Made by a program: the position numbers and the translations under genes. A DNA stretch of 64,000 nucleotides from Streptomyces sp. V3I8 (GTDB lineage Bacteria; Actinomycetota; Actinomycetes; Streptomycetales; Streptomycetaceae): assembly GCF_030817535.1 (NCBI RefSeq), contig NZ_JAUSZL010000002.1:2914001-2978000 (forward strand), in the 5' to 3' direction. Numbering within the stretch: position 1 is the stretch's first letter; every line of letters starts with the position of its first letter. A model generated the notes under the pieces. The model did not search any database. It saw nothing but the letters and a program-made list of their open reading frames with translations, and was not told the origin of the DNA. This document shows positions 38,915 through 47,469 of this stretch, one piece after another.

Positions 38915-39718
38915 TCAGACCCGCACCCACGTCCCCCGGTCGCGGGCCATGGCGTGCAGCGCCTCGACGTCCGCCGGTTTGAGGACACCCCCCGCGCGGG
39001 CCAGTGACGTCACATCGGTGTCCAGCAGGATCCGCGCCCCGCGCAGAGGCCCCGTCACCGACACGTCCCGGGGTGCGAAGAAGGCCAGTACGGGACGCAC
39101 CTCGGCGGTGAGCGCGTACGAGGCCCGGTCCGCGTCGGCGCGGACGTCCCGCAGCGCGGGCAGCGCCTCCCGCCGCCCCACCGTGACCATCGGGCCGGCG
39201 ACGAGGACCCGCTGCCTGCGGGCGTACACCGTGTGCACGGCGAACAGCCCTCCCGGGCCGATCACCAGATGGTGGACGCGGTCCCCGCCGGGCAGCGGCA
39301 CCGAGTGCAGGGTGCGCCACCCGGCACCCTCGAGACGGTCCAGCGCCCCGCCCACCGCGATCTCCGCCTCGAGCGCCCGGCGCCGGGGGTCCGGCCGCAT
39401 CCGCCGCTGCGGGCCGGGCTCGTGGTCGAGCACGGACTGCAGGGCCTCGCCGGGCCGGTTCGGCGCGAGGTCGTCGTCCGGGTGCAGGGACAGCCTCGCC
39501 AGTTCGGCGGGCGTCGGCACCGGTGGCGGCCCGACCGTCACCTCTCCGGTCAGGAACGGCCCGAGCACGTCGAGCACGTCCTCGCGGCGCTCCTCGCTGA
39601 GCAGGTTGACCCGGGCCGCCTCCCTGTCGTACCAGGCGAGGTTCCTGCCATCCGTGCGGCAGACGTAGAGCCGTTCCCGGCCATGCCGCCAGGTCGGTAT
39701 GACGCGCAGTCCTTTCAT
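38915..39718 (-). CDS. NERD (nuclease-related) domain protein
   Basis: 267 residues from the ATG at 39718 (MKGLRVIPTWRHGRERL). The central region (about 105-205: ALEAEIAVGGALDRLEGAG, then VHHLVIGPGGLFAVHT) matches the NERD domain, related to nuclease folds and found with DNA-processing proteins. The N-terminal 70 residues are a variable domain (VCRTDGRNLAWYDREAARV). It lies next to ku in the same orientation. The catalytic residues are not obvious, so nuclease activity is unproven. Confidence 0.82.
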   Translation of the reverse strand: MKGLRVIPTWRHGRERLYVCRTDGRNLAWYDREAARVNLLSEERREDVLDVLGPFLTGEVTVGPPPVPTPAELARLSLHPDDDLAPNRPGEALQSVLDHEPGPQRRMRPDPRRRALEAEIAVGGALDRLEGAGWRTLHSVPLPGGDRVHHLVIGPGGLFAVHTVYARRQRVLVAGPMVTVGRREALPALRDVRADADRASYALTAEVRPVLAFFAPRDVSVTGPLRGARILLDTDVTSLARAGGVLKPADVEALHAMARDRGTWVRV

Positions 39719-39809
39719 GCACCACCACCCCACGACCATGGGAACAGGCGGGGTGCTCCAGGGGCAATAAGGCGGTTACCTTTGGGGGCAGTTGGAGGGG
39801 GAGGCGCCG

Positions 39810-40316
39810 TTGCGGGCTCGCAGGAAGCAACCCGATGTGCCGGCCCCGGACAGCCCGTGGAGCGAGATAGTGCCCGGCCTGTGGATGGGCGGGCACGAGT
39901 ACGCGGGCCGGGCCGGAGAACCGGCGTCCGCCGTCGTGCACGACGAGTTCGACCTGGTGCTGACCCTGCTGCGGCTGCCCGGCCACGGGCCCGGCAGCGG
40001 CGTCGAGCACCATGTGTGGCCCATCCCGGACGGGCCGCTGGACGGCACCCAGCTGGCGGGCGTGATGCGGCTGGCCCGGACGGCGGGGGAGGCGCTCGAC
40101 GACGGCCGTCGCGTACTGGTGCGCTGCTTCCACGGCTACAACCGCTCGGGGCTGGTCGTCGCGCACGCCCTGGTCCTGGCCGGGTACTCGGCCGACGAGG
40201 CGATACGGCTGATCCGGGTCCGCCGTTCGCCGTGGGCGCTGCACAACGAACTGTTCGTGGAGTACCTGCGGACCGGGCTGGCGACGGCCCGGCTCCTGGA
40301 GGAGCTCACCGAGTAG
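39810..40316 (+). CDS. dual-specificity protein phosphatase family protein
   Basis: 168 residues from a TTG at 39810, chosen because GGGGGAGG lies 5 nt upstream; another TTG at 39792 would add six residues. The phosphatase loop C-X5-R is Cys106-FHGYN-Arg112 followed by SG, with Asp74 (WPIPDGPL) as general acid. The residue before Cys106 is Arg instead of the usual His. Soluble, no signal peptide. Divergent from the NERD gene. Confidence 0.88.
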   Translation: MRARRKQPDVPAPDSPWSEIVPGLWMGGHEYAGRAGEPASAVVHDEFDLVLTLLRLPGHGPGSGVEHHVWPIPDGPLDGTQLAGVMRLARTAGEALDDGRRVLVRCFHGYNRSGLVVAHALVLAGYSADEAIRLIRVRRSPWALHNELFVEYLRTGLATARLLEELTE

Positions 40317-40384
40317 CCCGCCCCCGCCCTCACCGCAAAGCACAAAGCACCCGGCGCCCCGCGCCCGACACCCAACACCCCGCG

Positions 40385-40412
40385 CCCGGCACCCGGCACC
40401 CGGCACCCGGCA
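40385..40412. repeat. 7-bp tandem repeat (CCCGGCA x4)
   Basis: Four exact copies of CCCGGCA, preceded by diverged CCCGACA/CCCAACA copies, in the 225-bp spacer between the phosphatase and the SH3 gene. A CTGCTG-GTT-CAGCAG hairpin follows at about 40478-40492. Confidence 0.8.
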
Positions 40413-40541
40413 TCCCGATGGCTCAGCGTGACGAGCGGTTCACGAGGCGGCCTCTTAGCGTGGCGACTAGTCCGCTGATCTGCTGGTTCAGCAGTCCACC
40501 GGTCCGCCCTGTCACCCCACACCACCCCGGAGGAGCCCGCC

Positions 40542-40904
40542 ATGTCCCTGCGCACCGCTCTCACCCGCCTCTGCATAGCCGCCGCCGGCGGCGCCCTCGT
40601 CGTCGGTGCCGCGAGCCCCGCGCTCGCGGGCGACGACTGGGATCATCACCCCGACGGCGGGCACACGAAGTACTACAAGGGCCGCATCAGCGCGCCCGGC
40701 GGCCTGAACCTGCGCGACAAGCCGACCCGCGGCAGCGCCGTCATCGGTTTCGCCGAGTACGGCGAGGTCGTCTCCATCTTCTGCAAGACGCCCGGCGAGA
40801 AGGTCCAGGGCAACCCTGTCTGGTACCTGCTCGCGGACGGCACCTGGGCCTGGGGATCGGCCCGCTACATCGACAACATCGGCGCGTCCCCGCGCTGGTG
40901 CTGA
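40542..40904 (+). CDS. secreted SH3-domain protein
   Basis: 120 residues with a Sec signal peptide (MSLRTALTRLCIAAAGGALV, cleavage after ALA at residue 29) and a small bacterial SH3-type domain (RISAPGGLNLRDKPTRGSAV, then IGFAEYGEVV). Such modules bind cell-wall peptides or glycans. Two cysteines near the C-terminus could form a disulfide. GGAGGAG lies 8 nt before the ATG. Confidence 0.88.
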   Translation: MSLRTALTRLCIAAAGGALVVGAASPALAGDDWDHHPDGGHTKYYKGRISAPGGLNLRDKPTRGSAVIGFAEYGEVVSIFCKTPGEKVQGNPVWYLLADGTWAWGSARYIDNIGASPRWC

Positions 40905-40992
40905 ACGCCCGCCCGGAAACACCGGGGCACCGGAACAGCCCGACCGTCCGACATAACAGGACATAGGGCAATCGGCTTGCTAACTTCCGGAC

Positions 40993-42411
40993 ATGCTCTC
41001 GCCCGGAACGACCGTGCAGGCGGATCCGCCCGCTCCCGTTGTCCGCCTCCCCCGGCGCCGTGGCATCGAGTTCACCCTCATCGCCGTGGCCGTCCTGCTC
41101 TCCGTGTACGGCTACTGCGAGGTCGGCCTCGCCAGGACCGGGTCCGTCCCGCCCGGCGCCGCAGGCTACGGCGCCGGGCTGGGCGTGCTCGCGCTGCTCG
41201 CCCATCTCGCGGTGCGCCTGCGCGCCCCCTGCGCCGATCCGCTGCTGCTGCCGATCGCCGTCCTGCTCAACGGCCTGGGCCTGGTCCTGATCTACCGGCT
41301 CGACCTGGAGACCCCGGCCGACCGGGCGGCGCCCACCCAGCTCGTCTGGTCGACGCTGGGCGTGGGCCTGTTCATCGCGGTGGTGGTGCTCCTGCGCGAC
41401 CACCGGGTGCTCCAGCGCTACACGTACGTGTCCGTCGTCGCCGCGCTCGTGCTGCTGGCCCTGCCGATCCTGTTCCCCGCGGTCAACGGCGCCCGGATCT
41501 GGATCAGGGTCGCCGGATTCTCCATCCAGCCGGGCGAGTTCGCGAAGGTCATGCTCGCGCTGTTCTTCGCCGGCTGCCTCGCCGCCAACCGCAACGCGCT
41601 CGCGTACACGGGCCGGCGCGTCTGGCTGCTCCAGCTGCCCACCGGCCGGGTGCTCGGCCCGGTCCTCGCGGTCTGGCTGCTGAGCGTCGGCGTGCTGGTG
41701 CTGGAGCGGGACCTGGGCACGTCCCTGCTCTTCTTCGGCCTCTTCGTGATCCTGCTGTACGTCGCCACGGGCCGCACCGGCTGGATCGCGGTGGGACTGC
41801 TGCTGGCGGCCTGCGGGGCCTTCGCCGTGGGCTGGCTGGAACCGCACGTGCACAGCAGGGTCGAGGACTGGCTGCACCCGTTCGCGTCGATCGAGGCGGG
41901 CCGTGGCCCGAACCAACTCGCCCAGTGCCTCTTCGCGTTCGCCGCCGGCGGCTTCCTCGGCACCGGGCTGGGCGCCGGCCACTCGATCCTCATCGGCTTC
42001 GCCGTGAAGTCCGACTTCATCCTGGCCACGGCGGGCGAGGAACTGGGCCTGGCCGGTCTCTGCGCGATCTTCCTCCTGTACGGGCTGCTGGTGGAGCGCG
42101 GACTGCGGGCGGGCCTCACCGTGCGCGACCCCTTCGGGCGGCTGCTCGCGGTCGGGCTCGCCTCGATCGTCGCGCTCCAGGTCTTCGTGATCGCGGGCGG
42201 GGTGACGGGGCTGATCCCGCTGACCGGTATGGCCATGCCGTTCCTCGCGCAGGGCGGTTCGTCGGTCGTCACGAACTGGATCATCGTGGCCCTGCTGATC
42301 CGCCTCAGCGACTCGGCCCGCGGCCGCTCCGAGGAGGAGCCGGAGCCGCAACCACAACCGGAACCGGAACGGCAGGGACACGGGCCGTACGGCGGGAAGG
42401 CGGCGCCGTGA
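40993..42411 (+). CDS. SEDS-family (FtsW/RodA-like) peptidoglycan glycosyltransferase
   Basis: 472-residue polytopic membrane protein with about ten helices that polymerises lipid II into glycan strands. SEDS signatures: NGARIWIRVAGFSIQPGEFAK, VLERDLGTSLLFFG, FILATAGEELGL and LTGMAMPFLAQGGSS. The C-terminal tail is a Glu/Pro/Gln-rich cytoplasmic segment. It overlaps the following PBP gene by four bases (GTGA), the typical SEDS-bPBP module; FtsW and RodA proper usually lie elsewhere in Streptomyces, so this is an accessory pair. Confidence 0.93.
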   Translation: MLSPGTTVQADPPAPVVRLPRRRGIEFTLIAVAVLLSVYGYCEVGLARTGSVPPGAAGYGAGLGVLALLAHLAVRLRAPCADPLLLPIAVLLNGLGLVLIYRLDLETPADRAAPTQLVWSTLGVGLFIAVVVLLRDHRVLQRYTYVSVVAALVLLALPILFPAVNGARIWIRVAGFSIQPGEFAKVMLALFFAGCLAANRNALAYTGRRVWLLQLPTGRVLGPVLAVWLLSVGVLVLERDLGTSLLFFGLFVILLYVATGRTGWIAVGLLLAACGAFAVGWLEPHVHSRVEDWLHPFASIEAGRGPNQLAQCLFAFAAGGFLGTGLGAGHSILIGFAVKSDFILATAGEELGLAGLCAIFLLYGLLVERGLRAGLTVRDPFGRLLAVGLASIVALQVFVIAGGVTGLIPLTGMAMPFLAQGGSSVVTNWIIVALLIRLSDSARGRSEEEPEPQPQPEPERQGHGPYGGKAAP

Positions 42412-43886
42412 CGGGCAACGGACGCCCCATGACCCGGTACATCCGGCACACCGCCGCCTTCTGCGCGCTCCTGCTGCTCGCGCTCCTGGTGAACGCCGCC
42501 CGCGTCCAGATCGTCCGGGCCGGGGAGTACGCCGGGAACCCCGCCAACCGCCGCCACCTGATCGCCCGTTACGGGCAGCCGCGCGGCGACATCCTCGTCG
42601 GCGGCAGGGCGGTCACCGGCTCGCGGGACTCCGGGGAGCCCTTCCGCTACGAACGCACGTACCGCGAGGGCCCGTTGTACGCGCCCGTCACCGGCTTCGC
42701 CTCACAGGTGTACGGGACGGCCCTGCTGGAGGACGCCGCGGACGGCATCCTGTCGGGCACCGACCCCGCGCTCTCGCCGCTCCCGCTGTACAACGACCTC
42801 ACCCGGGCCCGTGACCCCGGCGGCCACGTGGTCACGACCCTCCACGCGGGAGCGCAGCGGGCGGCGTACGCGGGGCTCGGCGGCCGGCGCGGGGCGGTGG
42901 CCGCGCTCGAACCGTCCACCGGCCGGATCCTGGCCCTGGTCTCTACCCCCTCCTACGACCCCGGGGAGCTGTCCGGAACGGGCGCGGAGGTGGCCGGGGC
43001 ATGGGCGCGGCTGAACGGCGCGGCGGACAGGCCGATGCTGAACCGGGCGGTCCGGCAGACGTATCCGCCGGGGTCGACCTTCAAGGTGGTGACCGCCGCG
43101 GCGGCCCTGGACTCGGGCGTGGTGCGCGACGTGGACGAGCCGACGCGCTCCCCGGACCCGTACCGGCTGCCGGGGAGCTCGACGCGGCTGACGAACGAGG
43201 TCGTCGGGTGTGCGGACGCGTCGCTGCGCTACGCCTTCCAGTGGTCGTGCAACACGGTCTTCGCGGGGCTCGGGGTGCGGGTGGGCCCGGACGCGATGAG
43301 GACGACGGCGGACGCGTTCGGGTTCAACGACCGGAAGCTGGGGATTCCGTTCCGGGTCTCCCCCAGCACCTTCGACGCCCCGGTGGACGAGGCGCAGCTC
43401 GCGCTGTCCTCCATCGGCCAGTACAACACCCGGGCCACGCCCCTGCAGATGGCGATGGTCGCCGCGGCCGTCGCGAACCAGGGCGCGGTGCGTACGCCGC
43501 ATCTGGTGGAGCGGATGACGACCGGCGACGGTGACACGGTGTCCGCCGCCGGCCGGCGGACCCTGCGCCAGGCGATGAACCCGGCCACGGCGGTACGGCT
43601 GCGCGAGCTGATGACGGACGTCGTGGAGAAGGGCACCGGCACGAACGCGGCCGTCCCGGGCGCCACGGTCGGCGGCAAGTCCGGCACGGCCCAGCACGGC
43701 ATCCACAACTCCGGTACGCCCTATGCCTGGTTCATCTCCTGGGCGCAGGCCGACGACGCGATGGAACCGGCGGTGGCCGTCGCGGTCGTCGTCGAGGACG
43801 CGGCGGCGGACCGGGGCGACATCAGCGGCGGCGGGGACGCGGCGCCGGTCGCCCGGGCCGTGATGGAGGCCGTGCTCGACCGCTGA
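42408..43886 (+). CDS. penicillin-binding protein 2-type transpeptidase
   Basis: 492-residue class B PBP that crosslinks peptidoglycan, partner of the overlapping SEDS protein. One N-terminal membrane helix (about 13-30) is followed by a dimerisation-type domain and the transpeptidase with SxxK in YPPGSTFKVV, SxN in FQWSCNTVF and K(S/T)G in VGGKSGTAQ. Start GTG at 42408 has GGAAGG upstream; an ATG seven codons later has none. All three catalytic motifs are intact. Confidence 0.95.
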   Translation: MTGNGRPMTRYIRHTAAFCALLLLALLVNAARVQIVRAGEYAGNPANRRHLIARYGQPRGDILVGGRAVTGSRDSGEPFRYERTYREGPLYAPVTGFASQVYGTALLEDAADGILSGTDPALSPLPLYNDLTRARDPGGHVVTTLHAGAQRAAYAGLGGRRGAVAALEPSTGRILALVSTPSYDPGELSGTGAEVAGAWARLNGAADRPMLNRAVRQTYPPGSTFKVVTAAAALDSGVVRDVDEPTRSPDPYRLPGSSTRLTNEVVGCADASLRYAFQWSCNTVFAGLGVRVGPDAMRTTADAFGFNDRKLGIPFRVSPSTFDAPVDEAQLALSSIGQYNTRATPLQMAMVAAAVANQGAVRTPHLVERMTTGDGDTVSAAGRRTLRQAMNPATAVRLRELMTDVVEKGTGTNAAVPGATVGGKSGTAQHGIHNSGTPYAWFISWAQADDAMEPAVAVAVVVEDAAADRGDISGGGDAAPVARAVMEAVLDR

Positions 43887-43944
43887 GACGGCCGGCGCCC
43901 CGGCCCGGCCCGTCCGCCCGCGCCTGTCCGGGCCACGACAGGAG

Positions 43945-45051
43945 CTAGGACTCCGCCCCCGCCCGGATGGCGTCGGCCACCTCGGCGACCCTCGCCTCCT
44001 CCTCCGCCACGAAGCGTTCCGCGTCGAGCCGCTCGGCGATCTCCTCGTCCTGGGTCATCAGGAGGTCGAGGTTGGTGTTGCCCATGTCGAAGACGCCCAT
44101 GTCGACGTAGGCCTGCTGGAGGCGCTTGCCCCACAGGCCTATGTCCTTGACGCAGGGCACGATGCGGGAGAACAGCAGCTGGCGGAAGACGGCGAGGAAC
44201 TCGGACCGCTCGCTGTACTCCTCGGCCTCCGGCGTCGGGATGCCGAAGTTCTCCAGCACCTCGACCCCGCGCAGGCGGTCGCGCATCAGGTAGCAGCCCT
44301 CGATGACGAAGTCCTCGCGCTCGCGCCGCTCGGCGTCGGAGAGCTGCTTGTAGTAGTCGCGCAGCGCCATACGGCCGAAGGCCACGTGGCGGGCCTCGTC
44401 CTGCATGACGTACGTGAGGATCTGCTTCGGCAGCGGCTTGTCCGTGGTGTCCCTGAGCAGGCCGAACGCGGCGAGGGCCAGCCCTTCGATGAGGACCTGC
44501 ATACCGAGGTAGGGCATGTCCCAGCGCGAGTCGGACAGGGTGTCGCCGAGCAGCGCCCGCAGGTTGTCGTTGACCGGGTAGAGCATCCCGATCTTCTCGT
44601 GGAGGAAGCGGGTGTAGATCTCCGCGTGCCGCGCCTCGTCCATCGTCTGGGTCGCCGAGTAGAGCTTGGCGTCCAGGTCGGGCACCGACTCGACGATCCG
44701 GGCGGCGCAGACCATGGCGCCCTGCTCGCCGTGGAGGAACTGGCTGAACTGCCAGGAGGCGTAGTGCTTGCGCAGCTCGCCCTTGTCGCGGTCGTTCATC
44801 TTCGCCCAGTACGGCGTGCCGTAGAGCGAGATGGCCTCGTCGGGGGTGCCGAGCGGATCGCAGGGGTCCACCTCCAGGTCCCAGGCGATGCGTTTCTGGG
44901 CGTCCCACTGCTTGTCCTTGCCCTTCTGGTAGAGGGCGAGGAGACGTTCGCGTCCTTCGTCGTACTCCCAGCTGAACCGTGCCGCGCCGGTCGCGGGCAC
45001 CTGCCAGAGGGGAGCTCCGGGGTCCATGGCGTACAGGTCGTAGGTCGGCAT
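43945..45051 (-). CDS. ferritin-like diiron protein, ribonucleotide-reductase R2-like
   Basis: 368 residues from the ATG at 45051 (MPTYDLYAMDPGAPLW). A complete dinuclear iron site is readable: Glu109, Glu139-x-x-His142 (DEARHAEIY), Glu189 and Glu219-x-x-His222 (DEARHVAFG). It belongs to the R2-like/ferritin-like oxidase superfamily, but the tyrosyl-radical context of true NrdB is not evident and no nrdA is near, so it is likely an oxygenase or oxidase of unknown substrate. Divergent from an AurF-type diiron protein; the start codon choice is tentative because no clear ribosome site precedes it. Confidence 0.85.
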   Translation of the reverse strand: MPTYDLYAMDPGAPLWQVPATGAARFSWEYDEGRERLLALYQKGKDKQWDAQKRIAWDLEVDPCDPLGTPDEAISLYGTPYWAKMNDRDKGELRKHYASWQFSQFLHGEQGAMVCAARIVESVPDLDAKLYSATQTMDEARHAEIYTRFLHEKIGMLYPVNDNLRALLGDTLSDSRWDMPYLGMQVLIEGLALAAFGLLRDTTDKPLPKQILTYVMQDEARHVAFGRMALRDYYKQLSDAERREREDFVIEGCYLMRDRLRGVEVLENFGIPTPEAEEYSERSEFLAVFRQLLFSRIVPCVKDIGLWGKRLQQAYVDMGVFDMGNTNLDLLMTQDEEIAERLDAERFVAEEEARVAEVADAIRAGAES

Positions 45052-45200
45052 GTCTCGCAGGCTCACATGTGTCGGTCGGAGGGTCAACAAGTTGCGCGGA
45101 AGGGATTGACGAGCTTGCTGACAAGCAGTCTCATAAGACGTGACCGGCGGTAACCCCAATGACTTTCGGTACGACGAGGTACGACGAGGTGGGCACAGCC

Positions 45201-46142
45201 ATGACGACCGTGACGACGGAGGACAACGCAGCCGAGGTGCTGCGCGACGCGCTCGGCCTGCTCAAGGACCGGGAGCAGGTGGCCGAGCGGCTGCTCGAAT
45301 CCTCCGCGAAGCACTCCTTCGACCCGGACAAGGAGCTGGACTGGGACGCGCCCTTCGAGGAGGGCAAGTGGTTCTGGCCGCCGGAGCTGGTGTCGCTCTA
45401 CGACACCCCCCTGTGGAAGCGGATGAGCGAGGAGCAGCGGATCCTGCTCTCCCAGCACGAGGCCGCGGCGCTGGCCTCGCTGGGGATCTGGTTCGAGATC
45501 ATCCTGATGCAGCTGCTGGTGCGGCACATCTACGACAAGGCGGCGACGAGCGCGCACGTGCGCTACGCGCTGACCGAGATAGAGGACGAGTGCCGGCACT
45601 CGAAGATGTTCGCGCGCCTGATCAGCCGGGGCGGGACGCCGCACTACCCGGTGAGCCGGGCGCACCAGAACCTGGGCCGCTTCTTCAAGACGGTGTCCAC
45701 GACGCCCGGTTCGTTCACGGCCACGCTGCTGGGCGAGGAGGTGCTCGACTGGATGCAGCGGCTGACGTTCCCGGACGAGCGGGTGCAGACCCTGGTCCGG
45801 GGCGTCACCCGGATCCACGTGGTGGAGGAGGCACGGCACGTCCGGTACGCGCGTGAGGAACTGCGCCGCCAGATGATGACCGCGCCCCGCTGGTCGCAGG
45901 AGTTCACCCGGATCACCTCCGGTGAGTTCGCCCGCGTCTTCTCGGTCGCCTTCGTCAACCCCGACGTCTACACGAACATCGGCCTCGACAAGCGGGAGGC
46001 GCTGGCCCAGGTGAAGGCGAGCGGCCACCGCCGCGAGGTCATGCAGACCGGCTCCAAGCGTCTGACGGACTTCCTGGACGACATCGGCGTACTCCGAGGC
46101 GCGGGCCGCCGCCTGTGGAAGTCGTCGGGCCTGCTGGCCTGA
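45201..46142 (+). CDS. AurF-type diiron oxygenase
   Basis: 313 residues from the ATG at 45201 (MTTVTTEDNAAEVL). The iron-ligand pattern matches AurF, the p-aminobenzoate N-oxygenase: Glu99, Glu130-x-x-His133 (DECRHSKMF), Glu179, then His206-x3-Glu210-x-x-His213 (HVVEEARHVRY) with the extra histidine characteristic of AurF. Family members oxidise amines or act as acyl desaturase-like oxygenases. It has a terminator after it and is divergent from the R2-like gene; an 11-bp direct repeat (GGTACGACGA) lies just before the start. The substrate is unknown. Confidence 0.88.
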   Translation: MTTVTTEDNAAEVLRDALGLLKDREQVAERLLESSAKHSFDPDKELDWDAPFEEGKWFWPPELVSLYDTPLWKRMSEEQRILLSQHEAAALASLGIWFEIILMQLLVRHIYDKAATSAHVRYALTEIEDECRHSKMFARLISRGGTPHYPVSRAHQNLGRFFKTVSTTPGSFTATLLGEEVLDWMQRLTFPDERVQTLVRGVTRIHVVEEARHVRYAREELRRQMMTAPRWSQEFTRITSGEFARVFSVAFVNPDVYTNIGLDKREALAQVKASGHRREVMQTGSKRLTDFLDDIGVLRGAGRRLWKSSGLLA

Positions 46143-46164
46143 CGCCTTCCAGGACGTCCCCGGT

Positions 46165-46192
46165 GGAAGGCAGGGGCGCAGCCCCGCCTTCC
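46165..46192 (+). terminator. terminator hairpin after the AurF-like gene
   Basis: GGAAGGC-a-GGGGC pairs with GCCCC-GCCTTCC around a 3-nt loop, 22 bp after the stop. The dispersed repeat core begins two bases later, so hairpin and repeat form one unit. Confidence 0.75.
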
Positions 46193-46193
46193 A

Positions 46194-46220
46194 GGGGCGC
46201 GGGGAACTGCGCGACCGGCC
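46194..46220 (+). repeat. dispersed intergenic repeat, copy 2
   Basis: GGGGCGCGGGGAACTGCGCG followed by ACCGGCC, directly after the terminator hairpin, in the orientation of the upstream gene. Confidence 0.75.
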
Positions 46221-46303
46221 CCCGCCGGTCCCGCACCCTCCCCACCCCGCCGACCGGTACCCGACACCCCCGTCCCCGTCCCCGGCGGGCTACGCTGCGG
46301 GAC

Positions 46304-47029
46304 ATGACCCCGCAGGCCCCCACCCGCGCGTACCGCCGCCTCAGCGTCGAGGAGCGGCGCAGTCAGCTCCTCGACGCCGCGCTGTCCCTGTTCGCGGTCC
46401 GGGCCCCGGAGGACGTGTCCCTGGACGAGGTCGCCGAGGCGGCCGGCGTCTCCCGCCCCCTGGTGTACCGCTACTTCCCCGGCGGCAAGCAGCAGCTGTA
46501 CGAGGCGGCCCTGCGCTCGGCCGCGGAGGAGCTGGAGCTCTGCTTCGCCGAGCCGCCGGACGGCCCCCTCACCCGCCGCCTCGCCAACGCCCTGGACCGC
46601 TACCTCGCCTTCGTGGACCAGCACGACGCCGGTTTCAGCGCGCTCCTGCAGGGCGGCAGCGTGGTCGAGACGTCGCGGACCACGGCCATCGTGGACGGTG
46701 TGCGGCGGGCCGCCGCCCAGCACATCCTCAGCCACCTGGGCACGGAGGAGCCGGGCAACCGGCTGCGGCTGACCGTCCGGATGTGGATCACGGCCGTCGA
46801 GGCGGCCTCGCTGATCTGGCTGGACGAGGAGAAGGAACCGCCGCTGGACGAGCTGCGCGACTGGCTCGTCGAGCAGTTCGTGGCGTGCCTCGTGGCGACG
46901 GCCGCCCGCGACGGGCAGACCGCGGCGGTCGTACGGGCCGCGCTGACGCTGGAGTCCGCGGACGGGCCGATGGGCTCCCTGGCCCGCCGGGTGCTGCCCG
47001 TGGTGAGCGACGCGGCACACCTGCTGTGA
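46304..47029 (+). CDS. TetR-family transcriptional regulator
   Basis: 241 residues from the ATG at 46304. The helix-turn-helix reads SLDEVAEAAGVSRPLVYRYFPGGKQQLYEAAL; the rest is an all-helical ligand-binding domain with a TetR_C-like tail. TACGCT sits 7 nt before the ATG and no ribosome site is present, suggesting a leaderless mRNA. It follows the AurF-like gene on the same strand but is separated by a terminator, so a regulatory link to the diiron pair is only a possibility. Confidence 0.9.
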   Translation: MTPQAPTRAYRRLSVEERRSQLLDAALSLFAVRAPEDVSLDEVAEAAGVSRPLVYRYFPGGKQQLYEAALRSAAEELELCFAEPPDGPLTRRLANALDRYLAFVDQHDAGFSALLQGGSVVETSRTTAIVDGVRRAAAQHILSHLGTEEPGNRLRLTVRMWITAVEAASLIWLDEEKEPPLDELRDWLVEQFVACLVATAARDGQTAAVVRAALTLESADGPMGSLARRVLPVVSDAAHLL

Positions 47030-47039
47030 CACTGGCTCC

Positions 47040-47363
47040 GTGAAGAGCGAAGAGACCCCCTTCGAGGGCGGCCCCCTGGACGGCCGCGTGCTGCCGGTCC
47101 TGCTCGGCCCGACCGGGCATCCCCCGAAGGTGTACCGGGTCCCGGTGCCGGACGGGGCGGGCGGCCCGCCCACGGTCCTGGTCTACCGCCGTGTGCAGGC
47201 GGGCGTGAGCAAACGGATCGGCCTGCACCAGGGGTGGAAGTACGCGTACGACCCCACCGGCCGGGCGGGCGGGATCAGGTGGCCGTGGTCGAAACCGGAC
47301 CCCGCGCCGGGCCCGGTTCCAGACGCCACGCCGGACGGCAAGCCGGAGGACACCCACGGGTGA
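47040..47363 (+). CDS. hypothetical protein (107 aa)
   Basis: Frame from the GTG at 47040, ten bases after the TetR stop, with coding-like composition. The N-terminal FEGGPLDGRVLPVLLG and the GVSKRIGLHQGWKYAYDP segment resemble small Streptomyces proteins of unknown function. The tail is Pro-rich. Soluble, no membrane segment. Probably co-transcribed with the regulator. Confidence 0.7.
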   Translation: MKSEETPFEGGPLDGRVLPVLLGPTGHPPKVYRVPVPDGAGGPPTVLVYRRVQAGVSKRIGLHQGWKYAYDPTGRAGGIRWPWSKPDPAPGPVPDATPDGKPEDTHG

Positions 47364-47469
47364 CACGGTTGGGCCGGACCGCCCACGGCCGGCGCGCGCG
47401 GTGCGCGCGGGCGTCCGATGCTCACGGTGCGGAGGAGCGGAAGGGCCGCCCCGCACCGGAGGTGATGAC

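Noticed and set aside
40977..42407. Extended frame joining the PBP gene upstream through the SEDS gene
   Set aside because: It is a different reading frame of the SEDS gene; the PBP starts at the GTGA overlap at 42408.
43945..45051. Class I ribonucleotide reductase small subunit (NrdB)
   Set aside because: Diiron ligands match the superfamily, but there is no nrdA nearby and the radical-tyrosine context is not evident.
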